Assembly (NCBI GenBank): GCA_028275265.1 | Contig: JAPWUZ010000134.1 | Span: 1-7,197, forward strand | DNA: 7,197 nt | Direction of reading: 5' to 3' | Source: Armatimonadota bacterium | Lineage (GTDB): Bacteria > Armatimonadota > HRBIN16 | Shown here: piece after piece, positions 1 through 6,297 of the stretch | Layout: each line of letters starts with the position of its first letter | Position numbering within the stretch: position 1 is the stretch's first letter | The notes under the pieces: generated by a model | The model's input: only the letters and a program-made list of their open reading frames with translations | Database searches by the model: none | Told to the model about the DNA's origin: nothing | Translations under genes and position numbers: made by a program

Positions 1-1
1 C

Positions 2-2806
2 GGAACGACGCCGTTCAGCCGGGTGTACGACGGCGGTGTACAGGTGACACTGACCGCTCCTGCCACCGCGCCCAACGATAACGTCTTCATCAAATGGGTG
101 CGCAACGGAGCCGACTTTTCCACCAGCCGCACCATCACCCTCACGATGGATGCCGACTACCAGCTGAAGGCGGTCTACGAGTTCATCTCGCCTGTGCCGG
201 TGCTGCTGCAGCCTGCGCCGGGTGCGGTCGTCTCCCCGACGCCCACCTTCCGCATGAAAGCCACCTCCTCGCCCGGCTCCCGGATGAAGTATAAGGTGGT
301 CATCTGGCGAGGGGACGAGCAGGTCGCTGTGTTCGACCAGACGATAGACACCACCGGCTGGAGCAAGCCCGACTACGCCAGCGGCGAGGAAGCAGTGCTA
401 ACGGTACCCGCTGCGCAAGCGTTGCCTACAGGCACCCTGCACTGGCAAGCATTCGCCTACGACGGCGTCCGCTGGAGCGAGGGCAGCGCAAAGCGCGTCA
501 TGGTGGTCAACCGAATGCCGGGCACTCCGACGCTGATCAGTCCGGCAGCGAATGCCATCGTGCTCGGTACGCCCACACTGAAGGTGCAGGCAAGCGACGT
601 CGACACCACCGACGTGCTGAAATACCGCATTATCTTCATGCGCGACAGCACCACCGTCGCCACTTTTGACCAGACGATAGACACCACCGGCTGGAGCAAG
701 AACGGCTATGCCAGTGGGGAAGAAGCCACGCTGACCATCCCCGCAAACCGTGCGCTGAACCCCGGCACCTACCAGTGGCAGGCGTTCGCCTACGACGGCA
801 AGCAGTGGAGTGAAGGTAGCGAGAGCCGCACCATCATCGTCAACTCGCCGCCGGTTGCACCCGAGCTGCTGGAGCCGGCAGGCAACGCCTTCGTGCCACA
901 TGCGCCCACCTTCCGCCTGCGCGCTACCGACGCCAACAGCGATAGCCTGCAATACAAGATTGTGGTGAAGCAGGCAGGGCAGGTCGTGGCGACCTTTGAC
1001 CAGAGCGTGGACGCCGCCGGCTGGAGCAAATCCAGCTACGCCAGCGGTGAGACGGCGGTCTTCACCGTGCCCGCGAGCAACGCGCTGGCCACCGGCGCGT
1101 ATCAGTGGCAGGCGTTCGCCTACGACGGCAGGCAGTGGAGCAGCGGCAGCTGGGAGCGCAGCTTCACCGTGGACCAGGCTCCCGAGGCACCGGAGATACT
1201 CACCCCCGCGGCAAGCGCAGTAACCTCCGCAACGCCTGAGTTCCGCCTGCGTAGTACCGACGCCGACCTGTCAGACGGTCTGCGCTACAAGCTGGTGCTC
1301 TCGCGTGGCGGGCAACAGGTGGTGGTATACGACCAGACGGTGGACTCCACCGGCTGGAGTAAACCCAGCTACGCCAGCGGCGAGACGGCGGTCTTCCGCG
1401 TGCCCGCGAGCAACGCTCTCAGCGCGGGAACCTACCAGCTGGAGGCGTACGCGAGCGACGGACAGCAGTGGAGTAACGCGGGTAGCCGTTCGTTCAAGGT
1501 CTCTGCCAGAGTGCCCTCTCGCCTTGTGGGGGTGGGCACGTTCGCGGTGAACCTCGCTCTGCCCGACGCCAGCAAGAGCGCCGTCGGCATGGCAAGGGTT
1601 CCAATGAAGGTCTGGGACGCCAGCACGCAGTCCTATACCGACGCCAGCAGCAGTTTGCTCGTCGGCGTGGGCTACTGGTACAGCGCATCGGAGCCGGTGA
1701 ACCTCAGCCTCGCCGGCACCGAGCTGCCCGTCTCCTTCCCCATCGCCCTGCGACGCGGCTGGAACTTCATCGCCAGCACATCCGCCGATCCTGTCGTCTG
1801 GGATGTGGACGCCATCAAGGTGCGCCGACAGGGCGAGGAAGTCACGTTGCGTCAGGCGCGGCAGGCTGGCTGGATAGAGGACCACGCCTGGGGCTGGGTG
1901 CAGGACGGTGCGAACCCTGCTACCGGTCGTTACGTGCTGGTGTATGACCCGCTGCGCATCCCCGGCGCGGTCAACACCATCGAGCCCTGGCGCGGTTACT
2001 GGGTGTTTGCCCATGAGGAGTGCGAGCTGCTGCTCAATCCCTCGGGTGGCATCATCCCCAACAGCACGCGCGCCGCAGCACCGCACACAGGCGCATGGGC
2101 GGTACGCCTGCAGGTGCAGACAGGCTCCGGCAGCGCGGAGGCGATTCTTGGCGCAAGCCGCTCCGATAGCATCGCTATCGGGCTGCCGCCGGACCCGCCG
2201 GCGACATTCCCTGCGCCCAAGCTGGTGCTGGTACGTGATGGTCAGTCGCTAGCGGTGGACGTGCGGGCGGACAGCCGTGCGAACTCCCCGTGGGAGATAG
2301 AGGTTCACGTGCCTGCTGGCAGTGAGACCACTGCCACCCTGCAATGGCAGGGCGAGCATATCGCGCCTCGCACGGTGAACCCGGTGCTGGTCGACCTGCA
2401 GACCGGCGAACGCAAGTTCCTGCGCACCACCAGCTCGCACACCTTCGCGGTTAGCAGGCAGGGAGGTGTGTACCGCTTCCGCATCGAGGCGGTACCGCAA
2501 GGTAGCCTGCTCCGCCTGTCGCAGGTGCGAGTGAGCGGCGGACGCAGCACCGGGGGGCGTTACACCATCTCGTTCAACCTCAGCGCCGCTGCGCAGGTGG
2601 AGGTGAACGTCTTCTCTGCAGGCAAGCTCGTACGCCGATTGACGAGCGGTGCCTCGCGTTCGGCGGGCATACAGCAAATCACGTGGGACGGGCGTGATGC
2701 AAGCGGTATTGCCCTGCCCGCTGGCAGCTACATGGTAGAAATCCGAGCGGTCAGCGCGGACGGGCAGGTGGTTCGCAGCACGGTACCCGTCACGTTGACA
2801 CGGTGA
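2..2806 (+). CDS. Large extracellular repeat protein (InlB-like tail, four Ig/FN3-like repeats, C-terminal FlgD-type Ig domain), 5' partial
   Basis: The reading frame is open from base 2 to the TGA at 2804-2806, giving 934 residues in the window. The GTG at 23 is an internal Val, because the frame continues upstream with in-family sequence (TPFSRVYDGG), so the true start is to the left. Domains, numbered from base 2: residues 1-63 are the end of an InlB-type/'bacterial repeat' module (ITLTMDADYQLKAVYEF). Residues 64-501 are four tandem repeats of about 110 residues. Residues 502-683 form a Trp-rich region (GWNFI near 587, PWRGYWV near 663) that I cannot assign to a named family. Residues about 690-845 are a beta-rich stretch. 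Residues about 847-934 resemble a FlgD-type Ig domain (VEVNVFSAGKLVRRL, WDGRD at 895-899, PAGSYMVEI). There is no membrane segment or LPXTG motif in the visible part. The architecture suggests a secreted or surface adhesive/scaffold protein; ligand and anchoring are unknown. It likely heads an operon with the lipoprotein 14 bases downstream. Confidence 0.88.
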   Translation, partial: GTTPFSRVYDGGVQVTLTAPATAPNDNVFIKWVRNGADFSTSRTITLTMDADYQLKAVYEFISPVPVLLQPAPGAVVSPTPTFRMKATSSPGSRMKYKVVIWRGDEQVAVFDQTIDTTGWSKPDYASGEEAVLTVPAAQALPTGTLHWQAFAYDGVRWSEGSAKRVMVVNRMPGTPTLISPAANAIVLGTPTLKVQASDVDTTDVLKYRIIFMRDSTTVATFDQTIDTTGWSKNGYASGEEATLTIPANRALNPGTYQWQAFAYDGKQWSEGSESRTIIVNSPPVAPELLEPAGNAFVPHAPTFRLRATDANSDSLQYKIVVKQAGQVVATFDQSVDAAGWSKSSYASGETAVFTVPASNALATGAYQWQAFAYDGRQWSSGSWERSFTVDQAPEAPEILTPAASAVTSATPEFRLRSTDADLSDGLRYKLVLSRGGQQVVVYDQTVDSTGWSKPSYASGETAVFRVPASNALSAGTYQLEAYASDGQQWSNAGSRSFKVSARVPSRLVGVGTFAVNLALPDASKSAVGMARVPMKVWDASTQSYTDASSSLLVGVGYWYSASEPVNLSLAGTELPVSFPIALRRGWNFIASTSADPVVWDVDAIKVRRQGEEVTLRQARQAGWIEDHAWGWVQDGANPATGRYVLVYDPLRIPGAVNTIEPWRGYWVFAHEECELLLNPSGGIIPNSTRAAAPHTGAWAVRLQVQTGSGSAEAILGASRSDSIAIGLPPDPPATFPAPKLVLVRDGQSLAVDVRADSRANSPWEIEVHVPAGSETTATLQWQGEHIAPRTVNPVLVDLQTGERKFLRTTSSHTFAVSRQGGVYRFRIEAVPQGSLLRLSQVRVSGGRSTGGRYTISFNLSAAAQVEVNVFSAGKLVRRLTSGASRSAGIQQITWDGRDASGIALPAGSYMVEIRAVSADGQVVRSTVPVTLTR
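191..1504 (+). repeat. Four tandem ~330-base coding repeats (Ig/FN3-like modules)
   Basis: Units lie at 191-511 (107 codons), 512-844 (111), 845-1174 (110) and 1175-1504 (110). Each carries the same protein pattern: PTFRLRATD-like beta strand, an acidic D-x-L-x-Y-K segment, FDQTIDTTGWSK, YASGE, VPAxxAL, GTYQWQAFAYDG, QWSxGS, then a short V-N/V-D/V-S linker. The third-position drift is uneven. The 33 bases at 335-367 and 668-700 are identical between units 1 and 2, and 28 bases at 773-800 and 1103-1130 are identical between units 2 and 3. Units 3 and 4 share almost the whole YASGETAVF...VPASNAL segment. Unit 4 is the most divergent at its end (QLEAYASDG in place of QWQAFAYDG). The pattern indicates tandem duplication within the gene. 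The fold assignment is inferred from the beta-strand pattern. Confidence 0.93.
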
Positions 2807-2813
2807 AGGGAGG
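2806..2813 (+). promoter_or_regulatory. Strong Shine-Dalgarno for the lipoprotein gene
   Basis: The run AAGGGAGG is a near-consensus anti-16S match whose GGAGG core (2809-2813) is 7 bases from the ATG at 2821. It begins on the last base of the upstream stop codon. This decides the start: an in-frame GTG at 2803 overlaps the upstream TGA (GTGA), but it lies before this ribosome site and would put six extra residues (MKGGGT) ahead of a clean lipoprotein signal peptide. Confidence 0.8.
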
Positions 2814-2820
2814 TGGCACG

Positions 2821-3213
2821 ATGAAGAGCAACTCGCTGGCAATCGCTCTACTGGCAACACTGGCGGGCATGTGGCTCGTGGGGTGCGGCTCCGCCGAGAA
2901 GGGACTACCCTTTGACCCCACGCCGCCCGTCATCGGCACGCCGACGGTCACTCGCGAAGCGGGTACCAACCGCGTGCTGGTGCAGGTGCAGGCATACGAC
3001 GTGGGCACAGGGGTGGCTTCCGTTGTGGTGCTGGCAGTGGGGGTAGACCCCACGCCGACGGCAGTCGCCATGCAACCGGTGCCCGGCACCGAGCAGTATC
3101 AGGCAACGCTCCCCGCCAGCACGGTACGCCTGCAGGTCAAAGCGGTGGACAGGGGCGGAAACGAAACGGTCTCCGCCGAGGTTCGCGTGCCGCCTCCGGG
3201 ACCGCCGTTCTAG
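2821..3213 (+). CDS. Small predicted lipoprotein with one Ig-like domain
   Basis: This encodes 130 residues. The first 22 are a bacterial lipoprotein signal: MKSNS, a hydrophobic stretch LAIALLATLAGMW, then lipobox L19-V20-G21-C22, so Cys22 should be lipidated and the protein anchored to a membrane facing outward. After a short linker rich in Pro and Thr, residues about 33-122 form a single Ig-like/FN3-like domain: TPPVIGTPTVTRE, VLVQVQAYDVGTGVASV, YQATLPAS, VRLQVKAVDRGGNETVSAEV. The 'AxDxGxGVxSV ... VxAxDxxGNxxxS' pattern is typical of bacterial Ig-like modules. The C-terminus is Pro-rich (VPPPGPPF). No catalytic motif is seen. The gene follows the large repeat protein by 14 bases with its own strong ribosome site, so co-expression is likely. 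A role as membrane anchor or partner for that protein, or as a glycan-binding accessory, is inference only. Confidence 0.85.
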   Translation: MKSNSLAIALLATLAGMWLVGCGSAEKGLPFDPTPPVIGTPTVTREAGTNRVLVQVQAYDVGTGVASVVVLAVGVDPTPTAVAMQPVPGTEQYQATLPASTVRLQVKAVDRGGNETVSAEVRVPPPGPPF

Positions 3214-3226
3214 CGAGTTCAGTGCA

Positions 3227-3254
3227 GTGCCCCTCTCCCCACGGAGAGGGGCAC
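3227..3254 (+). other. Perfect 12-bp inverted repeat in the intergenic gap (candidate terminator, attenuator or mobile palindrome)
   Basis: The left arm 3227-3238 (GTGCCCCTCTCC) is the exact reverse complement of the right arm 3243-3254 (GGAGAGGGGCAC), with a 4-base loop (CCAC). The stem is very GC-rich and would form a stable RNA hairpin. It starts 13 bases after the TAG of the lipoprotein gene and ends 4 bases before the ATG at 3259. The sequence after it is AATTATG, with no T tract on either side, so it is not a canonical intrinsic terminator. The right arm contains GAGAGG-type purines that could serve as the ribosome site for the 3259 start, so the hairpin could also mask translation. CCCCTCTCC-type palindromes also occur as dispersed elements in some genomes, which would be a non-regulatory explanation. 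Confidence 0.75.
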
Positions 3255-3258
3255 AATT

Positions 3259-6200
3259 ATGTGGAAGGTGAGGATGATGCGCACCACGATGACCCACTGG
3301 CTCTGGTCTGCCATAGCGTTCATGCTGTTCTGCACTCCCGCTGTTTCCCAAAGAGTGCGGTTGACCGAAATCCGTATCGAACCTGCGTCGGTGAACAAAA
3401 ACCTGATTGCCAACGCCAGCTTTGAAGAGACGAACGCCGAAGGTGTCCCCGTCGGCTGGTCCTGGTCACCGCGCAACACCGATGCCACCCTGCGCGTGGT
3501 TTCCGACCGCGCCCGCAGCGGCAAGCGTTCCCTGTTCATCACCAACGGCACGCCCTTCGGGGCGCATGTGTACGGTATGGCGGAATACCTGCAGCCCATT
3601 CCCCTGCTGGCGGGCAAACGCTATACTCTCAGCGCATACGTACACAGTCCTGACCCCGGCATCGCCTGGCTGGGAGGAGGCGGCTGCTGGCAGTTTCGAA
3701 TGCGCCTGCCTGCGTCCCCAGCGGGCTGGCGGCGAGTGAGCATGACCTTCACGCCGGGTGCGGGAGATGTACCCTTCACGCTTCGCCTCATCACCGAAAG
3801 CCCCACAAAGGGAATCTGGATCGATGACATCAAACTGGAAGAAGGCGAAGCGGCAACGCCTTTCGCTGAGGGTGACGCCGCAACCACCCTAAAGGTAGAG
3901 CCGCTTCGCGAAGCGGCAGATATACAAGGCGATGGCGCGTTTAGCATCCCCTTCCTGCTGGCGATACCACAACAGGCGCAGGTAGAACTGCTCGGTCGCT
4001 TCGGAGAGGGGAAGGGTATCTCCTGTACGGTGTCCAGACAGCTGGAGGCAGGCTTTTACCGGGCGGTGATTCACGGTGAAGCCACCGAGATGGACCCTCA
4101 GCCGCGCCCGTTGGCTCTGGAGGTGAAGACGGCGATGGGCAAAGCGGTAGCGAGCGCAACGGTTCGCTTCTACTCCCGTGCCCGGGCGTTGCGCCTGCTG
4201 AGCGAGATAAGACGCCGGTTGCCCGCCCACCAAAAGGCGGTCGCCGAGATGCAAAAGGCAGGCAAACCGGTGCAGTGGGCGAAGGTGAGCCTGACGGTGC
4301 TGCAAAACTTCGCGCGCTACATTGAGGAAGACCTGAACTATAAAGTCCCCTCCCCAGACGGCAAAGAAACCTATCCCGAGCTGCGTCGCGCGCTGATGCA
4401 GCTGGACGAGCTGCGCGAGGTGGAGGCGCACCTGCTTCAGGAACTGCGCCACCCGACCAAACCCGTTGCGCTGTGGCGGTTTCAGGGGAAACGTCCCGAA
4501 GTGCGCAACGGCAGCTTTGTGGACGATAGAGGGAAGCCACACTTCTTCACGGGCTACGGGCACTTCGGGCAGGTGCGCGCGGATATCGAGAAGTTCCCCG
4601 ACTACGGGGTGAACATCATCCAGATAGAGACCGGCCCAAACGCCGTATTCCCTTCGGAGGGCACGGTGAACGAAGAGCCTGTGCGCGAGCTGCAGCAGAT
4701 TCTGCAACGGGCGGAGAAGGCGAACGTAGCGGTCAACCTGCTCATCAGTCCACATTACTTCCCCGAGTGGATGCTGGAGAAGTACCCGCACCTGCGCAAA
4801 CGACGCAACGGTTTCCTGCAGTACTGCCTGCACGCTCCCGAAAGCCAGCAGCTGCTGAAGCAGTTTATCCGCACCCTGATTCCTCCGCTGAGCCGCTATC
4901 CCAGCCTGCACAGCATCTGCCTCAGCAACGAGCCGGTGAGCTTCGAAGAGCCCTGCGAATACGCCACACGCGACTGGCACCGCTGGCTGCAGGAAAGACA
5001 CGGCGACCTCCAAACGCTGAACCGTCGCTGGCAAACAGCCTACTCGCGGTGGGAGGATATCCCCCTGCCCAACCCGTTCGACGGCAACGCCCGCAACCAC
5101 CTGCCCAGCTGGTACGACTACATCCGGTTCAATCAGGAGTTTTTCGCGCAGTGGCATCAGATGATGGCAGACGCTATCCACGAAGTCGCTCCCGGACTGC
5201 CTGTGCACGCCAAGGCGATGACGTGGACGCTACTCAACGACAGCGACGTGGTCTACGGCGCGGACGCCTGCCTCTTTGCGCGGTTCAGCGACATCAACGG
5301 CAACGACAGTGTGAACTTCTACAGTCATGGCGAAGGCGAGTACGCACAGGGTTGGGTGCTGAATGCCGTGTCGCATGACCTGCAGAGGTCGATGAAGAAT
5401 GCCCCCGTTTTCAACAGCGAGAATCACCTGATTCCCGACCGCGAAACGCGCCCCGTGCCAGCGCAACATGTGCATACCGTGCTGTGGCAGGCGGCAATAC
5501 ACGGACAGGGTGCGACCACGATATGGGTATGGGAGCGCACCTTTGACCCGCGCAGCGACTTTGCCGGCAGCATCATGCATCGCCCTGCCTGCGCCGAGGC
5601 GGTGGGGCGCGTCAACCTGTTGCTGAACAGGTACGCGCAGGAGGTGACTGCGCTGCAGCATGCGCCCGCCGATGCGGTGCTTATCGACAGCGTGACGGGC
5701 AAGGTATGGGACGGGGGCACATATACCGACTGTCGCAACAAACTGTACGAGGTGCTGAGCTTCACCGGTCTGAAAGTTGGTTTCATCTCCGAAAGGCAGC
5801 TGGAACAGGGCATCTTGCCCGACGCACCGGTGCTCTTTGTGACAAACCAGAAGCATCTGAGCAACAGGGCGTTCGAGACACTGCAGAAGTACGGCGGTCG
5901 CATCGTCTTCGTGGGCAATGACGACCTGCTCACGCATGACGAGTACGGGCAGAGGCGTCAGCATCCGCTGGCACCTGCCGCAAGGATTCCCTTCGGAGTC
6001 GCTTCTGTCCGGGAACTCTGGCACGCTGTGCGCCAGAGATACTCAGGGTGGGGGTTGAACCCTCGCATAGAGGTGGTGGACACGACAGGCAATCCGGTGT
6101 GGGGCGTCGCCTGGCGCACCGCCGAACTGGACGGCAGACTGTTGGTCAACCTGTGCAACTATCGTCACGATGAGGCGCGCATTCGGCTGTTGCGCAATGG

Positions 6201-6297
6201 CAAACCGGCGCGCTACCGCGCGCCGGACGATACCGCATGGCGCACCACAGCGGTGGCGTTGAAAAGCCTGGAAACCCGGCTGCTGGTGGTGGAGTAA
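3259..6297 (+). CDS. Secreted multidomain glycoside hydrolase, clan GH-A, GH42-like, with N-terminal CBM4/9-like module
   Basis: This encodes 1012 residues from ATG 3259. Residues 1-30 are a Sec-type signal peptide (basic n-region, WLWSAIAFMLF core, likely cleavage A-V-S30/Q31). Residues 48-202 are CBM4/9-like (NLIANASFEE to IWIDDIKLEEG). Residues about 205-305 are an Ig-like beta domain, and 308-399 a helical linker. Residues 415 to about 785 are the TIM barrel. It carries SNEP with candidate acid/base E558, a GH42-like stretch after it (WHRWLQERHGDLQTLNRRW), and FNSEN with candidate nucleophile E721; their 163-residue spacing suits clan GH-A. Residues 795-905 look like the Rossmann-like GH42 domain (YGGRIVFVGNDDLL), and 935-1012 a terminal beta domain. 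The Cys cluster of zinc-binding GH42 enzymes is not seen. Beta-galactosidase is the default guess; other GH-A families such as GH50 are possible and the substrate is unknown. ATGs at 3274 and 3277, preceded by GGAAGGTGAGG, are credible alternative starts that keep the signal peptide. Confidence 0.87.
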   Translation: MWKVRMMRTTMTHWLWSAIAFMLFCTPAVSQRVRLTEIRIEPASVNKNLIANASFEETNAEGVPVGWSWSPRNTDATLRVVSDRARSGKRSLFITNGTPFGAHVYGMAEYLQPIPLLAGKRYTLSAYVHSPDPGIAWLGGGGCWQFRMRLPASPAGWRRVSMTFTPGAGDVPFTLRLITESPTKGIWIDDIKLEEGEAATPFAEGDAATTLKVEPLREAADIQGDGAFSIPFLLAIPQQAQVELLGRFGEGKGISCTVSRQLEAGFYRAVIHGEATEMDPQPRPLALEVKTAMGKAVASATVRFYSRARALRLLSEIRRRLPAHQKAVAEMQKAGKPVQWAKVSLTVLQNFARYIEEDLNYKVPSPDGKETYPELRRALMQLDELREVEAHLLQELRHPTKPVALWRFQGKRPEVRNGSFVDDRGKPHFFTGYGHFGQVRADIEKFPDYGVNIIQIETGPNAVFPSEGTVNEEPVRELQQILQRAEKANVAVNLLISPHYFPEWMLEKYPHLRKRRNGFLQYCLHAPESQQLLKQFIRTLIPPLSRYPSLHSICLSNEPVSFEEPCEYATRDWHRWLQERHGDLQTLNRRWQTAYSRWEDIPLPNPFDGNARNHLPSWYDYIRFNQEFFAQWHQMMADAIHEVAPGLPVHAKAMTWTLLNDSDVVYGADACLFARFSDINGNDSVNFYSHGEGEYAQGWVLNAVSHDLQRSMKNAPVFNSENHLIPDRETRPVPAQHVHTVLWQAAIHGQGATTIWVWERTFDPRSDFAGSIMHRPACAEAVGRVNLLLNRYAQEVTALQHAPADAVLIDSVTGKVWDGGTYTDCRNKLYEVLSFTGLKVGFISERQLEQGILPDAPVLFVTNQKHLSNRAFETLQKYGGRIVFVGNDDLLTHDEYGQRRQHPLAPAARIPFGVASVRELWHAVRQRYSGWGLNPRIEVVDTTGNPVWGVAWRTAELDGRLLVNLCNYRHDEARIRLLRNGKPARYRAPDDTAWRTTAVALKSLETRLLVVE
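3900..3917. other. Perfect 18-bp palindrome inside the hydrolase gene
   Basis: GCCGCTTCG (3900-3908) is followed immediately by its reverse complement CGAAGCGGC (3909-3917). It lies in the linker codons just after the CBM4/9-like module (protein PLREAAD). The 11-base right half GCGAAGCGGCA (3908-3918) also occurs at 3845-3855, where it encodes a similar Glu-Ala-Ala, so the palindrome may be a by-product of repeated linker codons. No function is claimed. Confidence 0.55.
6205..6226 (+). other. 9-bp GC-only hairpin near the 3' end of the hydrolase gene
   Basis: CCGGCGCGC (6205-6213), loop TACC (6214-6217), then GCGCGCCGG (6218-6226) form a perfect inverted repeat ending about 70 bases before the stop codon at 6295-6297. 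It encodes part of PARYRAPD. There is no T tract after it. Since the next gene converges with no gap, this is one of the few structures nearby that could affect RNA 3' ends, but chance in GC-rich coding sequence is a real alternative. Confidence 0.45.

Noticed and set aside
191..1504. Periodic repeats as a CRISPR-like or non-coding array
   Set aside because: The period is about 330 bases, the frame is kept throughout and differences are mostly at third positions, so they are protein-domain repeats.
2803..2820. GTG at 2803 overlapping the upstream TGA as a coupled start for the lipoprotein
   Set aside because: A near-consensus ribosome site lies downstream of it, correctly spaced for ATG 2821, and ATG 2821 gives a textbook lipoprotein signal peptide.
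2795..2823. TTGACA at 2795-2800 as a -35 box for a promoter before the lipoprotein gene
   Set aside because: At 17-base spacing the -10 position reads CACGAT, a poor match that overlaps the start codon. The TTGACA is explained by the Leu-Thr codons at the end of the upstream gene.
3227..3254. Calling the intergenic hairpin a standard Rho-independent terminator
   Set aside because: No T tract follows on either strand, so only the structure is supported and its role is left open.
3322..3336. Cys25 of the hydrolase signal region as a lipobox
   Set aside because: The residues before Cys are M-L-F, and Phe at -1 does not fit a lipobox. A signal peptidase I site (A-V-S/Q) follows five residues later.
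3889..5208. Long - strand open frame (439 codons) opposite the hydrolase gene
   Set aside because: It lies wholly antisense to a well-supported enzyme with recognisable domains. Its translation has no recognisable family and is typical of GC-rich antisense frames. The same applies to 1271-2086, 2249-2860 and 5230-6024 on the - strand.
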